From contig CAKPAK010000022.1 in NCBI GenBank assembly GCA_934132915.1, positions 1-21,626 of the forward strand: a DNA stretch of 21,626 nucleotides, written 5' to 3'. The position numbers and the translations under genes are program-made. Position 1 is the first letter of the stretch. Each line of letters starts with the position of its first letter. The stretch comes from an uncultured Bacilli bacterium (GTDB taxonomy: Bacteria > Bacillota_I > Bacilli_A > RF39 > UBA660). Under the pieces are notes generated by a model that had not been told where the DNA came from, made no database searches, and saw only the letters and a program-made list of their open reading frames with translations. This document shows, piece after piece, positions 1 to 5,744 of this stretch.

Positions 1-24
1 TTTTTTTATATTTGTCCAAAAAAA

Positions 25-55
25 TTGTTACAATATCAATGTTTTGTGGTACAAT
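25..55 (+). promoter_or_regulatory. Probable sigma-A promoter of tRNA-Gly
   Basis: A TACAAT -10 box (50-55) lies 35 bases before the tRNA, with TTGTTA (25-30) as a possible -35 box. The spacer is 19 bases, longer than ideal. The -10 box overlaps a perfect 10-base palindrome (51-60), and GTTACAA (27-33) is mirrored by TTGTAAC (60-66). These repeats could be an operator or simply AT-rich chance. Confidence 0.45.
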
Positions 56-89
56 ATTGTTGTAACGAAAAAATAATTAAAAATATTTT

Positions 90-163
90 GTAGGCATAGT
101 TTAGTGGTAGAATGTAAGCTTCCCAAGCTTAGGATGCGGGTCCGATTCCCGTTGTCTGCTCCA
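90..163 (+). tRNA. tRNA-Gly, anticodon CCC
   Basis: A full cloverleaf can be folded. The acceptor stem is 90-96 with 153-159 (two G-U pairs), T160 is the discriminator and CCA is encoded at 161-163. The D stem is 99-102/110-113 with G106-G107 in the loop. The anticodon stem is 115-119/127-131 with loop TTCCCAA, giving anticodon CCC (122-124), which reads GGG. The T stem is 136-140/148-152 with loop TCCGATT. Position 55 of the T loop, almost always T (pseudouridine), is C here. Typical glycine features (GG in the D loop, short variable region) support the identity. It has its own upstream -10 box and a strong terminator, so it is probably a single-gene transcript. Confidence 0.95.
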
Positions 164-176
164 TAGTGAAATCTGT

Positions 177-200
177 TCGAACTTTTTAGTTCGATTTTTT
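177..200 (+). terminator. Rho-independent terminator of tRNA-Gly
   Basis: A perfect 7-bp stem, TCGAACT (177-183) with AGTTCGA (188-194), encloses a TTTT loop and is followed by six T residues (195-200). It starts 13 bases after the tRNA 3' end and separates the tRNA from the next gene, which has its own promoter. Confidence 0.88.
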
Positions 201-212
201 CATCCATAAATT

Positions 213-240
213 TTGATGATTAAATTGATATTGATATAAT
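213..240 (+). promoter_or_regulatory. Sigma-A promoter, extended -10
   Basis: TTGATG (213-218), a 16-base spacer and TATAAT (235-240), with TG at 232-233 forming an extended -10 (TGnTATAAT). It lies 69 bases upstream of the nucleotidyltransferase start and should drive that gene. Confidence 0.7.
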
Positions 241-308
241 TCTCTATCTTATTGATTGTATAAAAATAAGTATTGTGCTACTATAAGTCAAAAAGAAAGG
301 AGGAAGTT

Positions 309-836
309 ATGAATATTTCCATTTATTTCCCCACTGTAAAGAATGAATTTTTTGACGATTTAAGTTTGGAGGATAGAATTCAAAAATATCTCTTTAGGCA
401 TTGTCCTTTTCTCTATACTATTTCCTCTTTAGCTCCTATTTATCTTGTAGGGGGAGGAATACGTGATTTAATTTTAGCAACAGTACCAAAAGATTTGGAT
501 TTTGTTGTTTTAGGAAGTGAACACTTAAATTTACTTTGGCAATTGTTTGATTGTTATCAAATAAATCCTACTCTTAATCATTTGGGTGGATATAAATTTA
601 GATACCAAGATACGACTATTGATATATGGTGTACGGAAGATTTATTTTCAGCAATGCAATATAATGGAGATGGGCTATTTTTTTCTCTTTCCTCTAATAC
701 ACTAATTTCTTTTACTTTTGATGATTTTTTAAAAAATGGGCTTAAATTAGTAAATTCTTCAAATAATATTTCAAATGGTAGAGAAAAAAAGTTAATAAAA
801 TTCCTAGATGAATATTTAAAAATGACAAAAAAATAA
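309..836 (+). CDS. Small orphan nucleotidyltransferase (poly(A) polymerase/CCA-adding head fold)
   Basis: 175-residue protein read from ATG 309, chosen over an upstream in-frame TTG (273) because AAGGAGG (297-303) sits 5 bases before it. Residues 46-68 carry the class II nucleotidyltransferase signature: GGGIRD (48-53), then KDLD (61-64) with metal-binding D62 and D64 and a hydrophobic strand, and a possible third carboxylate at D105 (TIDIW). CCA-adding enzymes and poly(A) polymerases are about 400 residues. This one keeps only the head domain and lacks the neck, body and tail domains and a clear RRDFTIN motif. It may therefore transfer nucleotides to an RNA, a small molecule or a protein; the substrate cannot be read from sequence. 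It has its own promoter and is convergent with recG (42-base gap). It is the only protein gene co-oriented with the tRNA. Confidence 0.72.
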   Translation: MNISIYFPTVKNEFFDDLSLEDRIQKYLFRHCPFLYTISSLAPIYLVGGGIRDLILATVPKDLDFVVLGSEHLNLLWQLFDCYQINPTLNHLGGYKFRYQDTTIDIWCTEDLFSAMQYNGDGLFFSLSSNTLISFTFDDFLKNGLKLVNSSNNISNGREKKLIKFLDEYLKMTKK

Positions 837-878
837 GAAAGATAAAGTTTTATTTAAAGAAAAGAAAAAAGAAGTATT

Positions 879-2870
879 TTAATCTACTAATTCAATTCTT
901 TCCAAGGAACTTTCAAGTTTGCGAAACTCTTCTTTATTATTTTTAGAAAAAATTTCAACATCTTCTTTTACTTTTTTTAGCATGGTAAAGTCACGCTTGA
1001 TATTTGCTAGTTTAAGGATAGCATCTCCACTTTGTCTTGTTCCAAATAAATCCCCTTCTCCCCTTGTTTTGAAATCATATTCGCTTACTTGAAAGCCATC
1101 TGTTGTTTTTTCTAAAAACTTTAGCCGTTCGGACACTTCGTTAGAGATGAGGAAACAGTAACTTTGAAGATTGCCTCGTCCTACTCTGCCTCGTAATTGA
1201 TGGATAGTTGATAAGCCAAATAGATTTGCTTGAAAAATAGCAATCATAGAAGCATTGGGGACATTTACCCCCACTTCTATTACCGTTGTAGAAATTAATA
1301 TGGATATTTCCCCTTTTTCAAAGTCATGCATCACTTTTTCTTTTTGTAAGGCTTTCATTTTACCGTGAATAACGCCAATTGTGGCAATTTTATCGAAAGC
1401 CAAATGCATTTTCTTTTTTAATATTTCTACACTTTTTAGTTCGTTGTCTTGTTCCTTTTCAATAGAAGGGGCAATAACATAAATTTGATGGTGATGGAGA
1501 AGTTCTTCTTTCATCTGATAAAGAAGTATTGTGATTTTTTCCGTAGAAATTGCTTTGGTGATGACTTCTTTTCTACCTTTTGGTTTTGTTTTAATACTTG
1601 AAACATCCATATCTCCATATAAAGTTAGGGCATAAGTTCTTGGAATTGGGGTTGCACTCATCGAGAGAATATCTGGATATAACCCTTTTGCTTTTAAAAT
1701 ATTTCTTTGATTTACACCAAATCGGTGTTGTTCATCGGTAATAATTAATCCCAATTGCTGAAATTGAATATTTTCTTGAATTAATGATTGGGTGCCAATA
1801 ATGAAATTTATTTTTCCCGATTTTAGTTCTTCTCTTATTTTGGCTTGTTCTTTTTTTGGTGTACTGGAGGTTAGGAGTGCAATATTGATGGTTGTGTTTG
1901 AAAATAATGATAAGGCATTTTGATAATGTTGTTGGGCTAAAATTTCTGTTGGAACCATTAATGCGGTCTGATAATTGGATAAGAAATTCATATAAGTTGC
2001 AATAAAGGCAATAATGGTTTTTCCTGAGCCAACATCTCCTTGGACTAGACGATTCATTCTCTTTGAAGATTCAAGATCAGATTTAATTTCTTCTATAGTT
2101 TGTTGTTGATCTGGAGTTAATTGAAATGGTAAATTCTGGATAAAATGGTCTACTTGATTTTTTTCTATACTTCGGGAAATCGAATTTTGTTCGGTTTCTC
2201 GTTTTTGCTTTAGATATTGGATTTTTAAAAGATAAAGAAATAATTCTTCATATTTTAAACATTGTCTGGCGAGATGATAATTTTTGGTACTTGTTGGTTG
2301 ATGAATTTCTTTTATTGCATTGATTTTTGAAGGGAAATGATATTTTTGTTCTAAATAACTTGGAAGATAATTTTTGATTTCGAAGGTGGTTTTGAGTACT
2401 GATTGAATGGTTGAGGCGATCATCTTTCGATTTATTCCTTCTTTTGTATAATAAATTGGTTCTATTTGGGTAATGTTAAGCAGTTTCCCTTTCCGTATTT
2501 CACTGGCAATAATGGTATTTCTTTTTTGATCGTATTTTCCAAAAACGGTAATTGGCATTCCCGGATAGAGTTCTTTGCAAAGATATTCTTGATTAAAAAG
2601 AATAACCTGATAAAGGTTTGTTGTTGTGCTGATTCGAAATTGAAATTTTTTTAAATGTGAATTTGTTGTTAATTGGATCGGTTTATGCTCTAAGATACCA
2701 TCAATGATAATTTTTTCCCCATCTATCGCTTCTGTCATATTGGTTCTTTTGATAATGTGATATTTATATGGATAATAAGTTACTAAATCTTCTATCGTGA
2801 AAATTCCTAATTGATAAAACAATTCTAATTTTTTGGGTCCGATTCCTTTTATTTGGGATAACTCTTGCAT
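879..2870 (-). CDS. recG: ATP-dependent DNA helicase RecG
   Basis: 663-residue superfamily 2 helicase that remodels stalled replication forks and Holliday junctions by fork reversal. The N-terminal wedge region begins with a helix-hairpin-helix-like LSQIKGIGPKK segment and an OB-fold region (about 50-150). The helicase core shows Walker A GDVGSGKT (278-285), the DEQH box (379-382), a SATPIPRT motif and, near the C-terminus, the QLRGRVGRG motif VI. Length matches the family (about 680). The start is ATG 2870, because AAGGAG (2879-2884) lies 8 bases before it; a GTG three codons upstream overlaps that Shine-Dalgarno and is unlikely. The gene follows the SpoIVFA-like gene by 25 bases on the same strand, so the two are probably co-transcribed. 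Confidence 0.95.
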   Translation of the reverse strand: MQELSQIKGIGPKKLELFYQLGIFTIEDLVTYYPYKYHIIKRTNMTEAIDGEKIIIDGILEHKPIQLTTNSHLKKFQFRISTTTNLYQVILFNQEYLCKELYPGMPITVFGKYDQKRNTIIASEIRKGKLLNITQIEPIYYTKEGINRKMIASTIQSVLKTTFEIKNYLPSYLEQKYHFPSKINAIKEIHQPTSTKNYHLARQCLKYEELFLYLLKIQYLKQKRETEQNSISRSIEKNQVDHFIQNLPFQLTPDQQQTIEEIKSDLESSKRMNRLVQGDVGSGKTIIAFIATYMNFLSNYQTALMVPTEILAQQHYQNALSLFSNTTINIALLTSSTPKKEQAKIREELKSGKINFIIGTQSLIQENIQFQQLGLIITDEQHRFGVNQRNILKAKGLYPDILSMSATPIPRTYALTLYGDMDVSSIKTKPKGRKEVITKAISTEKITILLYQMKEELLHHHQIYVIAPSIEKEQDNELKSVEILKKKMHLAFDKIATIGVIHGKMKALQKEKVMHDFEKGEISILISTTVIEVGVNVPNASMIAIFQANLFGLSTIHQLRGRVGRGNLQSYCFLISNEVSERLKFLEKTTDGFQVSEYDFKTRGEGDLFGTRQSGDAILKLANIKRDFTMLKKVKEDVEIFSKNNKEEFRKLESSLERIELVD

Positions 2871-2878
2871 AAAAAACA

Positions 2879-2884
2879 CTCCTT
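2879..2884 (-). promoter_or_regulatory. Ribosome-binding site that fixes the recG start
   Basis: AAGGAG on the minus strand, 8 bases before ATG 2870. It overlaps the alternative GTG at 2877-2879, which would have no usable Shine-Dalgarno of its own. Confidence 0.75.
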
Positions 2885-2895
2885 GTACTTCTCCG

Positions 2896-3429
2896 TTACT
2901 TTAAATAATTTTTATAGTTTAATGGTTGATTCTCTTTTGTTACAACAAAATAAATTTTATTGTTGCAAGCCTGCCCGATATAATCTCCTTTTTGTATTTG
3001 ATCATATAGTTTTATTGTTGGATCACAAATGTTTCCATACCACAAATCTATACTGTTATCATTTTCAATAATCACTGTTTTTCCGTAATCGTCTTTTTCG
3101 CCAATGTAAACTACAATTCCTGCATTTATTGCGGGAATCATGGTGTGAGAAGTAACGGTTAATTCGGCACCATCTTTATATTTTTTTATGTCGTGATAAG
3201 TCATTTCTTCACTGAAAACTTTTTGTGTTTGAGAAATTTTGATGAGTTCTAATGGAAAAATTCCTCCTAAATAATGATTATAGATTTGTTTTATTTTATT
3301 GAATTCTAAATGATCTTCGTAAATGGCTTTTTTGATCTTTTCGCGATAAGTGCTATTTTGTTTAGAAAGAATTAATAAAGATAAGAAGATAATCAAGCAT
3401 AATAGTAATTTTGTTAAAAATTTTTTCAC
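2896..3429 (-). CDS. SpoIVFA-like membrane protein with degenerate LytM/M23 domain
   Basis: 177 residues from a GTG start (3427-3429) with GGTGAT as Shine-Dalgarno. One N-terminal membrane segment (about residues 6-23) is followed by a linker and a LytM/M23-like domain (about 80-177). The fold pattern is visible in GIVVYIGEKDDYGKTVIIEN, LWYG, YDQIQKGDYIG and the final YFVVTKENQPLNY strand. The zinc ligands of active M23 peptidases, including the terminal HxH, are absent. SpoIVFA of Bacillus, which anchors and inhibits the sigma-K processing protease SpoIVFB, has the same layout and a similar dead LytM domain. SpoIIQ-like or another spore-envelope LytM protein is an alternative. No SpoIVFB homologue follows; recG does. 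A sigma-E-like promoter precedes it. The family fold is fairly secure, the SpoIVFA identity less so. Confidence 0.6.
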   Translation of the reverse strand: MKKFLTKLLLCLIIFLSLLILSKQNSTYREKIKKAIYEDHLEFNKIKQIYNHYLGGIFPLELIKISQTQKVFSEEMTYHDIKKYKDGAELTVTSHTMIPAINAGIVVYIGEKDDYGKTVIIENDNSIDLWYGNICDPTIKLYDQIQKGDYIGQACNNKIYFVVTKENQPLNYKNYLK

Positions 3430-3443
3430 GTTATCACCATTAC

Positions 3444-3471
3444 ATTATATCATTTATTTTACAAGATATGT
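3444..3471 (-). promoter_or_regulatory. Possible sigma-E-type (mother-cell) promoter of the SpoIVFA-like gene
   Basis: On the minus strand, ACATATC (3471-3465), 13 bases, then GATATAAT (3451-3444). This resembles the Bacillus sigma-E pattern (kmATATT, 13-15 bases, CATAcaaT). It also contains TATAAT, so a sigma-A reading is possible, but no good TTGACA lies upstream at 16-18 bases. It ends 15 bases before the GTG start. Confidence 0.4.
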
Positions 3472-3486
3472 AATTTATGCTATAAT
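3458..3486 (+). promoter_or_regulatory. Sigma-A promoter of the RNHCP gene
   Basis: TTTACA (3458-3463), a 17-base spacer and TATAAT (3481-3486) with an extended TGC before it. It overlaps the divergent promoter of the SpoIVFA-like gene. The predicted transcription start (about 3492-3494) lies only a few bases before the coding region. Confidence 0.72.
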
Positions 3487-3499
3487 TTTTGCGGAGTTG

Positions 3500-3811
3500 A
3501 TGAATTTGACGAAGAAATTTTCGAAGGTTGATGAGGGATTTGTTTGTGAACAGTGTGGAGAGATGGTGGAAAAACTAAATTATACTTCTCGTGATCACTG
3601 CCCTTTTTGTCTTTTTTCTAAACATGTTGATATTTTTCCGGGAGACAGGATGAATTCCTGTCAAGGTTTACTTCAACCAATTGGAATTGAAAAATATAAA
3701 AACACTTATAAAATTATTTATAAATGTTTAAAGTGTCATCAAATACATAAAAATATTATGGCAACTGATGATGATTATTCACAAATTATCGCCTTATCGA
3801 GTAAGGGCTAG
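3500..3811 (+). CDS. RNHCP-domain zinc-ribbon protein
   Basis: 103 residues from ATG 3500. The open frame extends further left, but the promoter at 3458-3486 excludes that part. GGAG (3493-3496) is only 3 bases before ATG, so TTG 3506 (9 bases away) is an alternative start. The protein matches the RNHCP domain: CxxC (C16, C19), the RDHCPFC core (R31-C37, D replacing the N of RNHCP), KHVD with PGDR (41-50), a single C54, CxxC (C76, C79) and a closing DDDY. The cysteines would bind zinc. The family is widespread in Firmicutes and has no assigned function. The last 18 bases overlap the convergent 199-residue gene. Confidence 0.8.
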   Translation: MNLTKKFSKVDEGFVCEQCGEMVEKLNYTSRDHCPFCLFSKHVDIFPGDRMNSCQGLLQPIGIEKYKNTYKIIYKCLKCHQIHKNIMATDDDYSQIIALSSKG

Positions 3812-4393
3812 TTGAAGACTTTTAATAAAATCATAAATATACGGCATAATCAAAACAAATATTAGTAAAATAAAGACGATAAATCCCATGATTTTCACTT
3901 CTGTGGGGATGGTAAATTGTCTTTTCTTTTTATTTTCTTCCATTGTTGGTTCATATTCTGCAGTATAATTACTGGAATCTCCACTGGAATACTGGGCTGT
4001 AGGAACAAAGGTGCTTTCTTGTTGTGGGAGCGAAAAATTTTGATTTTGATAAGTATCTTCAGAAGATGTTCTCTGAGGAAGCACAGGATCATTTTGCTGA
4101 GGATAGATTTTATCCTCATTTTTCTTGGAAAAGTTTTGATCAATTAAATTAGCAAGATTACTTTCTTGCTGATTGATGTTTGTATCTTTAGAATAATCTT
4201 TATAAAAATCATTGTAGTTGCCAGAAGAATCACTTGAATCCATAGAGAAGTTATTTTCTGTATTTTTGATATTCATTCCAACAGCACTATTGATATGAAT
4301 TTGTGGATTTTCCATATCTATATTTAAATTCGTTGTAGCTCTATAGGTATCTCTTTTTTTGTGTTCACTGTTTATTTCATTTTCATTCATCAT
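3794..4393 (-). CDS. Tail-anchored membrane protein with disordered N-terminal region
   Basis: Not recognised as a known family. 199 residues: about 160 residues of low-complexity sequence rich in N, S, Q, E and D, then KKKR, then one hydrophobic segment (about residues 167-187) and a short tail. The basic cluster before the membrane segment predicts a cytoplasmic N-terminal region and an outward-facing C-terminus. AAGGAA lies before the double ATG start. It begins 23 bases after the tandem-repeat gene and follows ezrA in the same direction, so it is probably the last gene of that operon. A role with EzrA at the division site is only a contextual guess. Confidence 0.6.
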   Translation of the reverse strand: MMNENEINSEHKKRDTYRATTNLNIDMENPQIHINSAVGMNIKNTENNFSMDSSDSSGNYNDFYKDYSKDTNINQQESNLANLIDQNFSKKNEDKIYPQQNDPVLPQRTSSEDTYQNQNFSLPQQESTFVPTAQYSSGDSSNYTAEYEPTMEENKKKRQFTIPTEVKIMGFIVFILLIFVLIMPYIYDFIKSLQLALTR

Positions 4394-4416
4394 GATTCTT
4401 CTTTCCTTTCTGTATG

Positions 4417-5670
4417 CTATTTATTGTTGGCAAACATACTATTAATATCAAATGGCTGTGAACCATTCGTTGTTAAAAATTCATTGTTTGGTGAAGGGGT
4501 CGCCGTTTGTTGAGATGTTTGTTCTATTGATGGGTTTACCGTTGGTACCGGATTTATACTTGGCGCCTGCTCCATTACGGGGTTTACTGTTGGTACCGGA
4601 TTTATACTTGGCGCTTGTTCCATTACGGGATTTACTGTTGGTACCGGATTTATACTTGGCGCCTGCTCCATTACGGGGTTTACTGTTGGTACCGGATTTA
4701 TACTTGTTGTTTGCTCCATTACTGGATTTACTGTTGGTACCGGATTTATACTTGGTGCTTGCTCCATTACGGGGTTTACCGTTGGTATCGGATTTATACT
4801 TGGGGCTTGTTCCATTACTGGGTTTACTGTTGGTACCGGATTTATACTTGGCGCCTGCTCCATTACTGGATTTACTGTTGGTACCGGATTTATACTTGGT
4901 GCCTGATCCATTACTGGATTTACTGTTGGTACCGGATTTATACTTGGTGCCTGATCCATTACTGGGTTTACTGTTGGTACTGGATTTATACTTGGTGCCT
5001 GCTCCATTACTGGATTTACTGTTGATACCGGATTTATACTTGGTGTCTGCTCCATTACGGGGTTTACTGTTGGTACTGGATTTATACTTGGGGCCTGCTC
5101 CATTACGGGGTTTACTGTTGGTACCGGATTTATACTTGGTGCCTGCTCCATTACTGAATTTATTGTTGGTACCGGATTTATACTTGGTGCCTGCTCCATT
5201 ACTGGATTTACTGTTGGTACCGGATTTATACTTGGCGCCTGCTCCATTACTGAATTTACTGTTGGTACTGGATTCACTGTTGACATCGAATTTATACTTG
5301 GGTTTGATTCCATCCCCGAATGATTTATCATTTCAAAAGAATTTAATCCATTAGTTTGGTTTGTGTTATTCATGTTGGTTGGATTTGGCATTGTTGAATT
5401 CATCATAGACACTTGTGGTGATATTTTGGAAGAATTTTCAAGCTGTATTTGCTCATTTGCCAAGCCTGGTTGTCCTGAAGAAGTCGTTGTAATGTTTTCA
5501 GGATTTTGTGCTTCAGCCAAAGTCGTCGTTGATTTCTTATTTTTCTCCTTTTTTTCTCCTTTTTCTTTGCTTTTTGACTCAACTAAAACGCCAATTACGA
5601 TCAGAATTAAGACAATTAGCACCCCTAATATCCATATGTAATATTTTAATAAAAAATCTATAAAACTCAT
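4417..5670 (-). CDS. Membrane-anchored protein with 16 tandem P/N/V-rich 16-residue repeats
   Basis: 417 residues from ATG 5670, with AGGAGG (5676-5681) 5 bases upstream. One membrane segment (about residues 12-30) is followed by a dense basic/acidic stretch (31-46, mostly K and E), which by the positive-inside rule puts the rest in the cytoplasm. Residues 47-129 are low complexity. Residues 130-385 are 16 head-to-tail copies of a 16-mer with consensus PSINPVPTVNPVMEQA; the first and last copies are the most diverged. A unique tail (386-417) ends in PFDINSMFANNK. The layout (N-terminal anchor, charged segment, long P/Q/N-rich linker, short conserved-looking end) resembles ZipA-type FtsZ tethers, and the gene lies 68 bases after ezrA. 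No homologue is recognised and function is unknown. A wall-spanning reading would require the opposite topology. Confidence 0.75.
   Translation of the reverse strand: MSFIDFLLKYYIWILGVLIVLILIVIGVLVESKSKEKGEKKEKNKKSTTTLAEAQNPENITTTSSGQPGLANEQIQLENSSKISPQVSMMNSTMPNPTNMNNTNQTNGLNSFEMINHSGMESNPSINSMSTVNPVPTVNSVMEQAPSINPVPTVNPVMEQAPSINPVPTINSVMEQAPSINPVPTVNPVMEQAPSINPVPTVNPVMEQTPSINPVSTVNPVMEQAPSINPVPTVNPVMDQAPSINPVPTVNPVMDQAPSINPVPTVNPVMEQAPSINPVPTVNPVMEQAPSINPIPTVNPVMEQAPSINPVPTVNPVMEQTTSINPVPTVNPVMEQAPSINPVPTVNPVMEQAPSINPVPTVNPVMEQAPSINPVPTVNPSIEQTSQQTATPSPNNEFLTTNGSQPFDINSMFANNK
4516..5283. repeat. 48-bp tandem repeat array, 16 copies
   Basis: In-frame array coding residues 130-385 of the membrane-anchored repeat protein. 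Most units differ by a few bases and nearly all contain GGTACC or a one-base variant. Because 48 is a multiple of 3, copy-number change keeps the frame. It also keeps the opposite strand free of stops, which creates long spurious antisense reading frames. Confidence 0.95.
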
Positions 5671-5719
5671 ATGTTCCTCCTCTTTATTCTATTTATCTTA
5701 CATAATAGAGATTATCATA

Positions 5720-5744
5720 AAATAACTAAAATGTAAAGTTATTT
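5720..5744 (-). terminator. Weak terminator-like hairpin at the end of ezrA
   Basis: AAATAACT (5744-5737 read on the minus strand) pairs with AGTTATTT (5727-5720) around a 9-base loop. The hairpin includes the ezrA stop codon, and the U tract is short. Partial read-through into the repeat-protein gene is likely. Confidence 0.4.

Noticed and set aside
273..308. TTG start extending the nucleotidyltransferase by 12 residues
   Set aside because: The extension encodes the Shine-Dalgarno itself and has no site of its own.
3350..3499. 50-codon N-terminal extension of the RNHCP protein
   Set aside because: It is upstream of and within the promoter, overlaps the divergent gene, is hydrophobic and unlike the family, and has no ribosome-binding site.
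4452..5354. 300-codon plus-strand reading frame (and a 136-codon one at 4615-5025) opposite the repeat gene
   Set aside because: Both are stop-free only because the 48-bp repeat is periodic in codons on both strands. Neither has a ribosome-binding site, and the minus-strand gene has AGGAGG, a membrane anchor and non-repeat ends.
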